Shown piece by piece: positions 34,996-43,855 of a stretch of DNA of 64,000 nucleotides. Source of the stretch: Rhizobium sp. J15 (GTDB lineage: Bacteria; Pseudomonadota; Alphaproteobacteria; Rhizobiales; Rhizobiaceae). The position numbers and the translations under genes are program-made. The notes below the pieces were generated by a model that saw only the letters and a program-made list of their open reading frames with translations, had not been told where the DNA came from and did no database searches. Each line of letters begins with the position of its first letter. Positions within the stretch are counted from its first letter, which is position 1. Location of the stretch: the NCBI RefSeq assembly GCF_002531825.1, contig NZ_NWSX01000029.1, positions 1-64,000 on the forward strand, written 5' to 3'.

Positions 34996-35799
34996 CTACA
35001 TGATATCGAGCAGCAATGCGCGGTGGTCGGAGACCTCGGGCGCTTCGACCACTTCGAACCTGGCAACCTTCACCTCCGGCGTGACCAGCATGTAGTCGGC
35101 AAAGCGGCCCTCCTTTAGATAGTAGGAGGTTCGCGTGTCGACAAGGCCGTTTGCGGTGACGAGATCGGAAAGGCCTAATCGGGCGAGGATCTCAAAGGTC
35201 GCGCTGTCGGGCAGCACGTTGAAATCGCCGCAGACCACCAGCCCTTCGTCGCGGGGCCAGACCCGTTCGACGAGGCCGACCAGCGCCGAAGCCTGCTCTT
35301 CGCGCGCCGGCGTATCGCCCTTGCCTGCGGGGTCCCGCAGGCCATGCATATGGGCGATCGTCACGGTCGAAGCATGCCGGTGGCTGAAGAGGCGGATGCA
35401 ATGGGCATTCCGCGGCCGCGGGTGTTGCCCCCAGCCATCGCAGGCATGTTGGCCATGCACGAAATCCAGACCCTGGGCGATGACGGAATATGATTTGCGC
35501 ACGAAGGTCGCCAATCCGAATTCGGCAGCGATTGTTGTGTCGCCGTCGAAGAGTTCGCCTCTCGATGTCGGGCAGAAGAAACCGTCATGGCCGGGCAGGG
35601 CGGCGCTGATTTCTTCGAAAAGGTTGGCGCGCTGCGGCAGTTCCATCCCCGCATCACGATAGATCGACCATCCCGGGGCCGCACAGGGCGCCCGCAGCAC
35701 TTCCTGCAGGCACAGCACGTCGGGATCGGCCTGCCTGACATAGGCGATCAGGGCCTCGTGCAGCCTGCCGCCCCATGCGTTCAGCGAAATGATCCGCAC
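34996..35799 (-). CDS. Endonuclease/exonuclease/phosphatase (EEP) family hydrolase
   Basis: 267 residues. EEP-fold landmarks are MRIISLNAWGGRL, VLCLQEVLRAP (catalytic Glu), GDFNVLPDS and the C-terminal VSDHRALL. No signal peptide or membrane helix is visible, so it should act in the cytoplasm. Substrates in this superfamily range from DNA to phosphodiester metabolites and cannot be predicted. It is a distant relative of xthA at 3098-3889, not a close duplicate. Confidence 0.8.
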   Translation of the reverse strand: MRIISLNAWGGRLHEALIAYVRQADPDVLCLQEVLRAPCAAPGWSIYRDAGMELPQRANLFEEISAALPGHDGFFCPTSRGELFDGDTTIAAEFGLATFVRKSYSVIAQGLDFVHGQHACDGWGQHPRPRNAHCIRLFSHRHASTVTIAHMHGLRDPAGKGDTPAREEQASALVGLVERVWPRDEGLVVCGDFNVLPDSATFEILARLGLSDLVTANGLVDTRTSYYLKEGRFADYMLVTPEVKVARFEVVEAPEVSDHRALLLDIM

Positions 35800-35851
35800 T
35801 GTCCTTCGGCTCCGTTTTTGCGGCCGGATTTAAACGCCGGCACTGCTGCAG

Positions 35852-35976
35852 GCCCTAAAGCGCGTCGCGATCTTTCAGATTCGCTCCTTGCGCTTTAGGT
35901 TTGCTTTCTCGCATGTCTTTGCCGCAAAAGCGCTTCGCTTTGCCGGGAAAACCGCTGCAGACTTTTGCGCGACATA
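35852..35976. repeat. Rhizobial intergenic mosaic repeat (two palindromic modules)
   Basis: Module 1 (35853-35900) has perfect 10-bp arms CCTAAAGCGC/GCGCTTTAGG around GTCGCGATCTTTCAGATTCG. Module 2 (about 35911-35976) pairs GCATGTC with GACATAC and GCAAAA with TTTTGC. This combination is familiar to me as a common intergenic repeat in Rhizobium genomes (RIME-like). It fills most of the gap between two minus-strand genes. Confidence 0.7.
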
Positions 35977-35978
35977 CT

Positions 35979-37385
35979 TCAGAGTTCCGACTTGATGTCG
36001 CCCATCCGGTTCCAGGCATCGAGGCCGGCGATCTTGTAGGCTTCGGCCAGCGTCGGATAGTTGAAGGTGTTCTCGACGAAATATTCGACCGTGCCTTTGA
36101 GATTGAGCACTGCCTGGCCGATATGCACCAGTTCGGTGGCGCCTTCGCCGACGATATGCACGCCGAGCAGGCGGCGCGTCTTCAGCGAGAAGATCAGCTT
36201 CAGAAGCCCGGTATCGAGGCCCATGATGTGGCCGCGCGAGGTTTCGCGGAAGCGGGCGATGCCGCATTCATAGGGAATGCCGCGCTCCTTCATCTCCTCT
36301 TCGGTCAGGCCGCATGTCGAAATCTCCGGCACGGCATAGATGCCGTAAGGGAAATATTTCTGCGGCTCCTTGGCGACCGCGCCGATCGCGACGCGGGCGG
36401 CGATGCGGCCCTGTTCCATCGAGGTCGAGGCGAGGCTCGGAAAGCCGACGACATCGCCGGCGGCGTAGACATTCGGCACCGAGGTCTGGAACGTCTCCGG
36501 ATTGACCTTCAGGCGGCCGCGGCTGTCTGCATCGAGGCCAATGGCCTCAAGGTTGAGCGTATCGGTCGCGCCCATGCGTCCAGCGGCAAAAAGCACCATG
36601 TCGGTCACGAGGTGGCGGCCGTTGTCGAGCGTCAGCTGGACCTTGCCGGTGTCCAGCCGCTCGACCTTATCGGCCTTCGTGCCGAGCAGCAGCTTCATGT
36701 TGCGGTCGCGCAGCTGATAGGTGAAATCCTCGATGATTTCCTTGTCGATGAAGTCGAGCATGGTCGACTTCGGATCGATGACGGTCACCGCAGTATCCAG
36801 CGCCGAAAAGATCGTTGCATATTCGATGCCGATAACGCCGGCGCCGATGACAATCATCGTGCGCGGCAGTTCTTCGATATCGAGCAGCTCGTCGCTGTCG
36901 AGAACGGTCTTGCCGTCGAAGGGCATGTAATCGGGACGGAAAGGCTTGGTGCCGACCGCGAGCAGAATGCTGGCGCCGCTGACCTGGGTAATTTCGCCGT
37001 CATCCTTGACGACCTGGAGCGTCGACGCATCGACGAAGCTCGCCCTGCCGCGCATGTGGTGCACACGATTGCGGGCGAACTGATGCTCGAGCACTTCCAC
37101 TTCATGGTTGAGCGTAATCAGCAGACGGCGGCGTAGATCTTCGGCGCTGATCTCCTGCTTGACGCGATAGGATCGGCCATAGAAGCCGCGCTCGCGCCAG
37201 CCGGAAAGGTTGAGCGCCGTCTCGCGCAGCGTCTTCGAGGGGATCGTGCCGGTATGGACGGACACGCCGCCGACGCGTTTGCCCTGCTCGATGACGAGCA
37301 CCTTCTTGCCGAGTTTCGCAGCCTGGATCGCGCCGCGGCGCCCCGCGGGACCGCTACCCACCACAACGAGATCGTACTGAAACAT
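35979..37385 (-). CDS. sthA: Soluble pyridine nucleotide transhydrogenase
   Basis: 468 residues, flavoprotein disulfide reductase fold. The FAD-binding VVGSGPAGRRGAIQAAKLG is N-terminal and a second Rossmann motif (VIGAGVIGIEYA) binds NAD(P). The redox-active cysteine pair of lipoamide dehydrogenase is replaced (SVHTGTIPSKTL), the mark of SthA. It moves hydride between NADPH and NAD+. It stands alone, followed by a mosaic repeat. Confidence 0.94.
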   Translation of the reverse strand: MFQYDLVVVGSGPAGRRGAIQAAKLGKKVLVIEQGKRVGGVSVHTGTIPSKTLRETALNLSGWRERGFYGRSYRVKQEISAEDLRRRLLITLNHEVEVLEHQFARNRVHHMRGRASFVDASTLQVVKDDGEITQVSGASILLAVGTKPFRPDYMPFDGKTVLDSDELLDIEELPRTMIVIGAGVIGIEYATIFSALDTAVTVIDPKSTMLDFIDKEIIEDFTYQLRDRNMKLLLGTKADKVERLDTGKVQLTLDNGRHLVTDMVLFAAGRMGATDTLNLEAIGLDADSRGRLKVNPETFQTSVPNVYAAGDVVGFPSLASTSMEQGRIAARVAIGAVAKEPQKYFPYGIYAVPEISTCGLTEEEMKERGIPYECGIARFRETSRGHIMGLDTGLLKLIFSLKTRRLLGVHIVGEGATELVHIGQAVLNLKGTVEYFVENTFNYPTLAEAYKIAGLDAWNRMGDIKSEL

Positions 37386-37502
37386 TCTCTAGCCCCGGAT
37401 TGGAAATGGAATCATTTTGCGACAAAAATGTCGCTCCTCTATCGGTAGCCGGTCAATGTTACAGATTGTTTTACAGCTGCCGATTCAGCCGGACTGTGCT
37501 TT

Positions 37503-37631
37503 TTAGATCAGCTTAAGCCTTTGGCTGACATGGCCGTCCTTGCCGATGATGATGTGGTCGCGGACGATGATATCAAGTGCCTTCGCCGCGTCGATGATCA
37601 CCTTCGTCATATCGATGTCCGTGCGCGACGG
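37503..37631 (-). pseudogene. Remnant of the radC 3' end
   Basis: Read on the minus strand this piece encodes PSRTDIDMTKVIIDAAKALD, then IIVRDHIIIGKDGHV and SQRLKLI-stop, which aligns with the last about 42 residues of the complete radC at 39001-39813 (PSRADIDMTKVIIEAAKALD...). By hand there are about 18 base differences in about 108 aligned bases, mostly at third codon positions, plus one lost codon near the end. It lacks the HNHPSGDP half of the active site and any start. It begins within a few bases of the stop codon of the dehydrogenase gene. Confidence 0.85.
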
Positions 37632-37635
37632 CTGT

Positions 37636-38823
37636 TCATGCGCGGGTGATGTAGTCCGCGGAAATATCGCCCACCCTGGTAACGCCGAGCAGCGCCATAT
37701 TGCTATGCAGTTCCGTCTTCAGGATGTCTGACGCTTTGAGCACGCCTGGTAGCCCCGCGACGGCTGCAGCATAAAGAAACGGCCTGCCCACGAACACGAA
37801 GCAGGCCCCTAGCGCCAGCGCCTTCATGATATCCGTTCCACGCCTGATGCCGCCATCGACCATGACGGCAATGCTGTCTCCGACACGCTCCGCAATCTCC
37901 GGAAGGACCTGAAGGGGAGATGCGGTGCCGTCGAGCTGGCGGCCGCCATGATTGGAGACGATCACTCCATTCGCCCCGGTATCGGCCGCCCGCGCCGCAT
38001 CTTCAGGATGCATGATCCCCTTGACCACGAGCTTGCCGGACCACCTTTTGCGGATCCGCTCCAAATGATCCCAGTTGAGATGATCACGCTTGCCGAAATC
38101 CCGCGTCACGCTCTGGGAGATGATCGGCGCGCCCCTTGTGGCATAGGAATTTTCAAAATGCGGAATGCCGTGTCGGGCGATCGTGCGCAGGAAGGTGCCG
38201 GCGGTCCAGCGGGGGTGCGAGATGCCCTGCCATGCCAGGCGCAGACCGGGACGCAAAGGCGTCGAAAACCCGGCCCTTACATTGTTTTCGCGATTTGGCA
38301 GGGTGGCCACGTCCACGGTCAGCAGGAGCGTGCGGATGCCGGCCGCGGCAACGCGATCGATCAGAGCATCGATACGGTTGGGTTCGCCGGGGAGATAGGC
38401 CTGAAACCATGCTTCGGGCGAAGCCGCAGCGATCTCTTCCAGAGGGATGAGTGACGAACCGCTTATGATCATCGGGATTCCCGATCGGTCCGCTCCTTGC
38501 GCGAGCACGATGTCACCTCGGTAGGCCATCAGAGCACTGATCCCCATCGGCGCGATGCCGAACGGTGCGGCATAAGTTTTGCCGAAGAGGCTCGTCTCGG
38601 TGCTGCGCGTCGAGACGTCCCGAAGGACGCGAGGCCGGAAGGCATAGGCCTGGAAAGCCGCTGCGTTGTGCCGCAGCGACGCGTTGGTTTCGGTCGCGCC
38701 GGCGATATAACCGAACAGAGGCTTGGGCAGATGCCGCCGCGCCTTCATTTCAAAGTCGTCGAGGCAGAGCACGTCGCGGCAGAGCCGGGTCGATCGATCA
38801 GTGTTACCGCTGGAGATCGTCAT
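37636..38823 (-). CDS. FMN-dependent alpha-hydroxy-acid dehydrogenase (L-lactate dehydrogenase family)
   Basis: 395 residues from ATG 38823 (MTISSGNTDRST); an ATG 60 bases upstream lacks a ribosome site. The LldD/glycolate oxidase barrel is complete: GIAPMGISALMAYRGD, the flavin/active-site motif SNHGGRQLDGT (about residue 290), and VDGGIRRGTDIMKALALGA with FVGRPFLYA. It oxidises an L-2-hydroxyacid, probably lactate, passing electrons to quinone or oxygen. It sits between full radC and the radC remnant, so it appears to have been inserted there. The exact substrate is not determined. Confidence 0.87.
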   Translation of the reverse strand: MTISSGNTDRSTRLCRDVLCLDDFEMKARRHLPKPLFGYIAGATETNASLRHNAAAFQAYAFRPRVLRDVSTRSTETSLFGKTYAAPFGIAPMGISALMAYRGDIVLAQGADRSGIPMIISGSSLIPLEEIAAASPEAWFQAYLPGEPNRIDALIDRVAAAGIRTLLLTVDVATLPNRENNVRAGFSTPLRPGLRLAWQGISHPRWTAGTFLRTIARHGIPHFENSYATRGAPIISQSVTRDFGKRDHLNWDHLERIRKRWSGKLVVKGIMHPEDAARAADTGANGVIVSNHGGRQLDGTASPLQVLPEIAERVGDSIAVMVDGGIRRGTDIMKALALGACFVFVGRPFLYAAAVAGLPGVLKASDILKTELHSNMALLGVTRVGDISADYITRA

Positions 38824-39000
38824 GTGCTTTATCTTCTCGGTATTTCCGGCGGGCATTGTGCAGCGAATGGGCGCAGATTGCATACAATCGCGCGCCGCCG
38901 ACTGCTGTCAACTCCAGCCTTGCTCAATCTTCGCTCGCCTCGAGTGCAAACCTTATCGCGGCTGGACCGTAGCATGTCGGCGACTAGCTCCGAGGGCTTT

Positions 39001-39813
39001 TCAGATCAGCTTCAGCCCCTTCAGGCTGACATGGCCGTCCTTGCCGATGATGACGTGGTCGTGGACGGTAATGTCGAGCGCCTTGGCGGCTTCGATGATC
39101 ACCTTGGTCATGTCGATATCGGCGCGTGATGGCGTCGGATCGCCGGACGGGTGGTTGTGCACGAGGATCATCGCCGTTGCCGAAAGCTCGAGCGCGCGTT
39201 TGACCACCTCGCGCGGATAGACCGGCGTATGGTCGACCGTGCCGCGGCCCTGCACCTCGTCGGCGATCAGCACGTTGCGCTTGTCGAGGAAGAGGATGCG
39301 GAACTGTTCGCGCGTCTCGTGCGCCATGGCGGCATGGCAATATTGGATGACCGAGGACCAGGAAGACAGGATCTGCTTGTTCCTGAGTTCGCTCTTCAGG
39401 GTTCGCTGGGCGACGGTGGAGATCAGCTTCAGGTCGAGCGCCACGGCTTCGCCGACACCCTTGACCTCCGTCAGCAGCGACGCCGGCGCGCCGAAGACGC
39501 CGGCGAGCGAGCCGAAGCGTTCGATCAGCGCCTTGGCGATCGGTTTGGTGTCGCGCCGCGGGATGAGGCGAAAGAGCAGGAGCTCGAGGATTTCGTAGTC
39601 GGCGAGCGCGGTCTCGCCTTGTTCGCGGAAGCGGTCGCGCAACCGCTCGCGATGGCCGTGATAATGCTCCTGGACCGCAAGCGAAGCGGGCAGGGCGGCC
39701 TTCGCATTCCCGGCAGGTGGTTTTCCCTGCCGCCCGAAGAACGAGCGTTCATCGGCGGCAACGGGTTCCTCGAAAGGCAGTTCGTCGGAAGAGGGAACAG
39801 GCCCTTTCGCCAT
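39001..39813 (-). CDS. radC: RadC-family JAB-domain protein
   Basis: 270 residues from ATG 39813, just after the map stop. A helix-hairpin-helix region (LTEVKGVGEAVALDLKLIS) is followed by the JAMM metalloprotease-like motif H219-N-H221-PSGDP...D232. Despite the name a DNA repair role is doubtful; the biochemical function is unknown. The 3' end is duplicated, in diverged form, at 37503-37631. Overlap-free but tightly linked to map (4 bases), so probably one transcript. Confidence 0.9.
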   Translation of the reverse strand: MAKGPVPSSDELPFEEPVAADERSFFGRQGKPPAGNAKAALPASLAVQEHYHGHRERLRDRFREQGETALADYEILELLLFRLIPRRDTKPIAKALIERFGSLAGVFGAPASLLTEVKGVGEAVALDLKLISTVAQRTLKSELRNKQILSSWSSVIQYCHAAMAHETREQFRILFLDKRNVLIADEVQGRGTVDHTPVYPREVVKRALELSATAMILVHNHPSGDPTPSRADIDMTKVIIEAAKALDITVHDHVIIGKDGHVSLKGLKLI

Positions 39814-39817
39814 CAGG

Positions 39818-40654
39818 TCACCCGCTGAGCGACGGCAGGCCGGGGCGGTCGAGGCCATTGGGCGACAGCGTGAAGATCTCGCAGCCGTTGGCGGTGACGC
39901 CGACGGTATGTTCGTACTGCGCCGAAAGCGAGCGGTCGCGGGTCACTGCCGTCCAGCCGTCGGCAAGCACCTTCACATGCGGCCTGCCGAGATTGATCAT
40001 CGGCTCGATGGTGAAGATCATGCCTTCGCGCAGTTCCGGCCCTTCGTTGGCGCGGCCGTAATGCAGGATATTCGGCGAATCGTGGAACAGCCGGCCGACA
40101 CCGTGGCCGCAGAAATCACGCACCACCGAGCAGCGCTCGGCCTCTGCATAGGCCTGAATCGCCTCGCCGATCGCGCCGGTGCGGGCGCCCGGCCTGACCG
40201 CGGCAATGCCGCGCATCAGCGATTCATAGGTGACTTCGAGCAGCCGTTCGGCCGCGCGCTTGATCGTGCCGACGGGATACATCCGGCTGGAATCGCCGTG
40301 CCAGCCGTCGAGCACGAAGGTGACGTCGATATTGACGATATCGCCTTCACGGAGTGGCTTGTCGTTCGGAATGCCATGGCAGACGACGTGGTTGATCGAG
40401 GTACAGGTCGATTTGGTGTAGCCGCGATAGTTCAGCGTCGCCGGATAGGCACCGTGATCCATGCCGAAATCGAAGACGAATCGGTCGATGTCATCGGTCA
40501 CCAGTCCCGGCTTGACGATATCGGCGAGCGCGTCGAGGCAGCGCGCGGTCAGTTGGCACGCCCTGCGCATGCCTTCGAATGCTTCCGAGTCGTAAAGCCG
40601 GATGGCGCCCGTATTCTTCGGGGGCGCGGAAGAGGCTTCGATATAGTTCACCAT
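39818..40654 (-). CDS. map: Type I methionine aminopeptidase
   Basis: 278 residues. Removes the initiator Met. All five metal ligands are visible in order: D in IVNIDVTFVLDGWHGDSSR (two Asp), H in DFCGHGVGRLFHDSPN, E in GMIFTIEPM, and E near the C terminus (SAQYEHTV). The upstream substrate histidine is in NHVVCHGIPN. There is a short N-terminal extension of about 25 residues relative to E. coli. Transcribed divergently from the TetR gene. Confidence 0.96.
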   Translation of the reverse strand: MVNYIEASSAPPKNTGAIRLYDSEAFEGMRRACQLTARCLDALADIVKPGLVTDDIDRFVFDFGMDHGAYPATLNYRGYTKSTCTSINHVVCHGIPNDKPLREGDIVNIDVTFVLDGWHGDSSRMYPVGTIKRAAERLLEVTYESLMRGIAAVRPGARTGAIGEAIQAYAEAERCSVVRDFCGHGVGRLFHDSPNILHYGRANEGPELREGMIFTIEPMINLGRPHVKVLADGWTAVTRDRSLSAQYEHTVGVTANGCEIFTLSPNGLDRPGLPSLSG

Positions 40655-40851
40655 TGCAGGGCCTTAGCAAAGAATATTAGATTTGTTCATAATGCAGCTA
40701 TGCCGGGTTCGTCCATCGCGATCAACCGCGCGGACGATAATTCTGAACCGATCCGATCCGCCGAGCGCGCGGCTTTCCGCATCCCTTCGAGATCAAATCG
40801 CCGGTCCGGCCGGAATATCCACAATCTTCCCAAGGAGATAGGATTGATCGG

Positions 40852-41559
40852 ATGAAATCCCCCAGCTACTCACCGATTGGTGACAGCGGGGAAGGGTCGG
40901 TCATGCTGAATGAAGCCGTAGAAATTGAAACTTTGCCTCAAACGGTAGAGCCGGAACGGCGCGTGCGCGACCGCGGCGCCACCGAGCGCGCCATCCTTGC
41001 CGCGGCCAAGAGCCTGCTGGCCGAGGAAGGCTTCCAGAATTTCGGCATCAATGCCGTTGCCCGCCGCGCCGGCTGCGACAAGCAGCTGATCTATCGCTAT
41101 TATGGCGGCCTCGACGGGCTGGTCGAAGCGATCGGCGCCGATCTCGGCAACTGGGTGAGGGATCGCATCCCGGAAGATACCGGCGGCATGTTCCTGCTCA
41201 CCTATGGCGACCTGATGGAGCGGCTGTCGCTTCTGCTGCTCGACGCTTTGCGGAGCGATCCGCTGATGCGCCGCATCCTCGCCTGGGAAATATCGGAAAA
41301 CACGGAGCAGGTGAGGCGGCTTTCCGAAGCCCGCTCGAAGGCGCTTGCTCTCTGGCTGGAGCGGATGCGCGGATCGCTGGCGCCGCCGAAGGGCGTGGAC
41401 ACAGCCACCCTCAACGCCGTCATCATTGCCGCGATCCAGCATCTGGTGCTTGCCGGTGCTGCAGGCGGGCAGTGTGCAGGTCTGGCGCTGAAGACGCCCA
41501 AGGACTGGGAGAAGGCGGCGACGGCGCTGAAGCGCATCGTGCGCGGCGTCTACGGCTGA
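40852..41559 (+). CDS. TetR-family transcriptional regulator
   Basis: 235 residues from ATG 40852; an alternative ATG at 40903, with GGGGAAGGG upstream, would give 218 residues. The N-terminal helix-turn-helix is RAILAAAKSLLAEEGFQNFG followed by INAVARRAGCDKQLIYRYYGG. The C-terminal helical domain should bind a ligand but has no diagnostic motif. Neighbours give no clear target; map is divergent, and a self-regulatory operator in the 197-base gap is possible. Confidence 0.85.
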   Translation: MKSPSYSPIGDSGEGSVMLNEAVEIETLPQTVEPERRVRDRGATERAILAAAKSLLAEEGFQNFGINAVARRAGCDKQLIYRYYGGLDGLVEAIGADLGNWVRDRIPEDTGGMFLLTYGDLMERLSLLLLDALRSDPLMRRILAWEISENTEQVRRLSEARSKALALWLERMRGSLAPPKGVDTATLNAVIIAAIQHLVLAGAAGGQCAGLALKTPKDWEKAATALKRIVRGVYG

Positions 41560-41688
41560 CAGCTCTTCATCCACAGGGGCGGCCTGCCGCGTTAACCTTA
41601 ATGAATGGTTTACGTTGCGTGGGGGTGGTTAACCCGACAGTGTGGCGGTCAGCAGAGATGATACGAGTAGAGTGTCGAGTTGACGTCC

Positions 41689-41862
41689 ATGGGAGCCAAA
41701 ATCGCTAAAGCCTCGTTGCTTGTGACCGCGGTGATGTTCTTCGCAGTCCTGGCGCTGGATATCGCGATTCCCGCGCTGGTGCTGTGCACCATGGCATTGT
41801 CGATCTGGCTGGTCTCTCTCGATCTGCCCGTCACGCGCAAGCATGGAGGAGAGGCCGCATGA
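41689..41862 (+). CDS. Small membrane protein, function unknown
   Basis: 57 residues from ATG 41689 (a TTG 9 bases earlier is also in frame). Two hydrophobic stretches, SLLVTAVMFFAVLALDIAIP and LVLCTMALSIWLVSL, suggest a helical hairpin. Its stop overlaps the start of the next gene (ATGA), so they are coupled. I recognise no family. Confidence 0.6.
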   Translation: MGAKIAKASLLVTAVMFFAVLALDIAIPALVLCTMALSIWLVSLDLPVTRKHGGEAA

Positions 41863-42191
41863 AGTGGTTTCTGATCTTCTGGGCCGGCCCCATCGTCTTC
41901 CTGGGCGGATGGTACTGGCTTTCCTATTACGACATGAACTTCGGCATCTTCATGCTGACGCGGCAGGTCCATGACCTGACCTTCCAGCTCTATGGCGAGG
42001 CGCTGGGTGTTCCGCCCGAGACCATTCCGCCGCTCGTTGCCCGCGCGATCGCCGTCGACAGCCTCGTCGTCTTCGCCATTCTCGCCTTCAGAAAGCGCAA
42101 GTCGATCATCGCCTGGTGGAGAGCGCGTCAGGCGCTGAATTCGTCCCCAGCAGACCTTGCCAGCAAGGAAAGCCTGTCTAGGGCGCCCTGA
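41859..42191 (+). CDS. Small membrane protein, DUF6105-like
   Basis: 110 residues. An N-terminal hydrophobic helix (FLIFWAGPIVFLGGWYWLSY) begins the chain and a second (IAVDSLVVFAILAF) lies near residues 68-81, followed by a basic tail. I believe this is the family called DUF6105 in rhizobia; function unknown. It overlaps the previous gene by 4 bases, and its last 64 bases overlap the convergent ruvX gene. Confidence 0.7.
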   Translation: MKWFLIFWAGPIVFLGGWYWLSYYDMNFGIFMLTRQVHDLTFQLYGEALGVPPETIPPLVARAIAVDSLVVFAILAFRKRKSIIAWWRARQALNSSPADLASKESLSRAP

Positions 42192-42622
42192 AGGATGAAG
42201 CTTGCCGCGGCCGAATCGATCCGTTCGGCCCGCTTGGCGCGCGAGACGTCCATTTCGAGCAGCGCCCGTTCCGCCGCAACCGTCGAAAGCCGCTCGTCCC
42301 AGTAGACGAAGGGCAGCGCCGTCTTTTGCTCCATATTGCGCACGAAGGCGCGCGTTGCCTGCACACGCGGGCCCGCCGAGCCGTCCATGTTCATCGGCAG
42401 GCCGATGACGAAGCCAGCGATCTTTTCGGCTGCGGCAAAGTCCAGCAGCGCCTCAGCATCGATGGTGAACTTGACGCGGCGGATCACCGGGCGCGGCGTG
42501 GCGAAACGCCGCCCTAGATCGGACATCGAAAGCCCGATCGTCTTGGTGCCGAGATCGAGGCCCGCGATCGCCTGTCCAGGGGAAAGCGCCTCGGCCATTT
42601 CCTCGATCGTCAGCACCGTCAT
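42128..42622 (-). CDS. ruvX: YqgF/RuvX-type putative Holliday junction resolvase
   Basis: 164 residues. RNase H-like fold: AIAGLDLGTKTIGLSMSD carries the first catalytic Asp, FVIGLPMNMDGSAGPR the middle strand, YWDERLSTVAAERAL and IDSAAASFILQGAL the rest. YqgF proteins act in pre-16S rRNA 5' maturation and may cleave branched DNA. The 3' end overlaps the convergent membrane-protein gene by 64 bases. Confidence 0.92.
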   Translation of the reverse strand: MTVLTIEEMAEALSPGQAIAGLDLGTKTIGLSMSDLGRRFATPRPVIRRVKFTIDAEALLDFAAAEKIAGFVIGLPMNMDGSAGPRVQATRAFVRNMEQKTALPFVYWDERLSTVAAERALLEMDVSRAKRAERIDSAAASFILQGALDRLSLLARSAGDEFSA

Positions 42623-42735
42623 CGCAGTCTCGTCCCGTCAAAAGAAATTGAAGCCGCCGCCGCTTTCCTTTGCAGGCGCATGAGATATGTCCTTACCATC
42701 GAAATCAGATTTTGCATCACGTTAGGAGAGATTTC

Positions 42736-43440
42736 ATGAAGATCACCTGGCTCGGCCATTCCGCCTTCCGTATCGAGACCGGCAAGGCGAAGATCCTGCT
42801 CGATCCGTTCCTCACCCACAACGCTTCCTTTTCCGGCCAGGATATCAAGGATGTTTCCTCAGGCGTCACTCACATCCTGCTGACGCATGGCCATGGCGAC
42901 CATGTCGGCGATACCGTGGCGCTCGCCCGAGAAACCGGCGCCGTCGTGCTCGCCAATGCCGATCTTGCCGCATGGCTGGGGTCCAAGGGCGTCGACAGGA
43001 TCGAGATGGGCAATACCGGCGGCACGATCACGCTCGGCGGTTTCTCCGCAACCTTCACCAATGCGCTGCATTCCTCCGCCCAGATCACCGAGGACGGCGT
43101 CTCGCATGCGCTCGGCAACGCCAACGGCCTGATGCTGCATTTCGACGACGAGGCATCGATCTTCGCCATGGGCGACACCGACATCTTTTCCGACATGGCG
43201 CTGATCAACGAATTGCATCAGCCCGATATTGGCTTCGTGCCGATCGGCGACCGCTTCACCATGGGCGGCGCGGTGGCCGCACTCGCCTGCCAGCGCTATT
43301 TCAGCTTCAAGATGGCGATCCCCTGCCATTACGGCACCTTCCCGATCATCGACCAGACGGCCGATAAATTCGTTGCCGGCATGGAGGGAGCGAAGACCGA
43401 AGCGAAGGCGATGAAGCCTGCCGAGAGCCTGTCGATCTGA
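42736..43440 (+). CDS. UPF0173 metallo-beta-lactamase-fold hydrolase
   Basis: 234 residues from ATG 42736 (MKITWLGHSAFRIET), with GGAGAG upstream. The zinc-binding signature T50-H-G-H-G-D-H56 is typical, and later His/Asp ligands (MGDTDIFSDM, PCHYGTFPI) are present. This is the conserved metal-dependent hydrolase family UPF0173, of unknown substrate. Commonly found next to gatC in rhizobia, as here. Confidence 0.9.
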   Translation: MKITWLGHSAFRIETGKAKILLDPFLTHNASFSGQDIKDVSSGVTHILLTHGHGDHVGDTVALARETGAVVLANADLAAWLGSKGVDRIEMGNTGGTITLGGFSATFTNALHSSAQITEDGVSHALGNANGLMLHFDDEASIFAMGDTDIFSDMALINELHQPDIGFVPIGDRFTMGGAVAALACQRYFSFKMAIPCHYGTFPIIDQTADKFVAGMEGAKTEAKAMKPAESLSI

Positions 43441-43509
43441 CGAAACCCCGTTGCACAGCGCTAACATGGCCTTTATAGCGGGTAGGAAAAATCCCATCCG
43501 GAGAATGCC

Positions 43510-43797
43510 ATGTCCGTCGATCTCGCCACCGTCAAGCGCGTCGCTCGCCTTGCCCGTATTGCCGTCTCCGAGGATGAGGCAAACCGCATGGTCGGCGAAT
43601 TGAACGGTATCCTCGGCTTCGTCGAGCAGCTCTCCGAAGTCAACGTCGATGGCGTCGAGGCGATGACCTCGGTGACGCCGATGGCGATGAAGAAGCGGGG
43701 CGACGAGGTGACCGACGGCAACAAGCCGGCTGACGTCGTCGCCAATGCGCCCGTTACCGACCATAATTTCTTCCTGGTGCCGAAAGTCGTCGAATAA
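43510..43797 (+). CDS. gatC: Asp/Glu-tRNA amidotransferase subunit C
   Basis: 95 residues. Conserved start MSVDLATVKRVARLARIAVS and the end ANAPVTDHNFFLVPKVVE. GatC stabilises the GatA-GatB complex that converts Glu-tRNA-Gln (and Asp-tRNA-Asn) into the amidated forms. gatA follows after 58 bases. Confidence 0.95.
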   Translation: MSVDLATVKRVARLARIAVSEDEANRMVGELNGILGFVEQLSEVNVDGVEAMTSVTPMAMKKRGDEVTDGNKPADVVANAPVTDHNFFLVPKVVE

Positions 43798-43855
43798 GGC
43801 TTCGAACGCCTCTTTCCGACCCCGTTGCCTTTTAAAGATCTGAAGCGAAAACACG

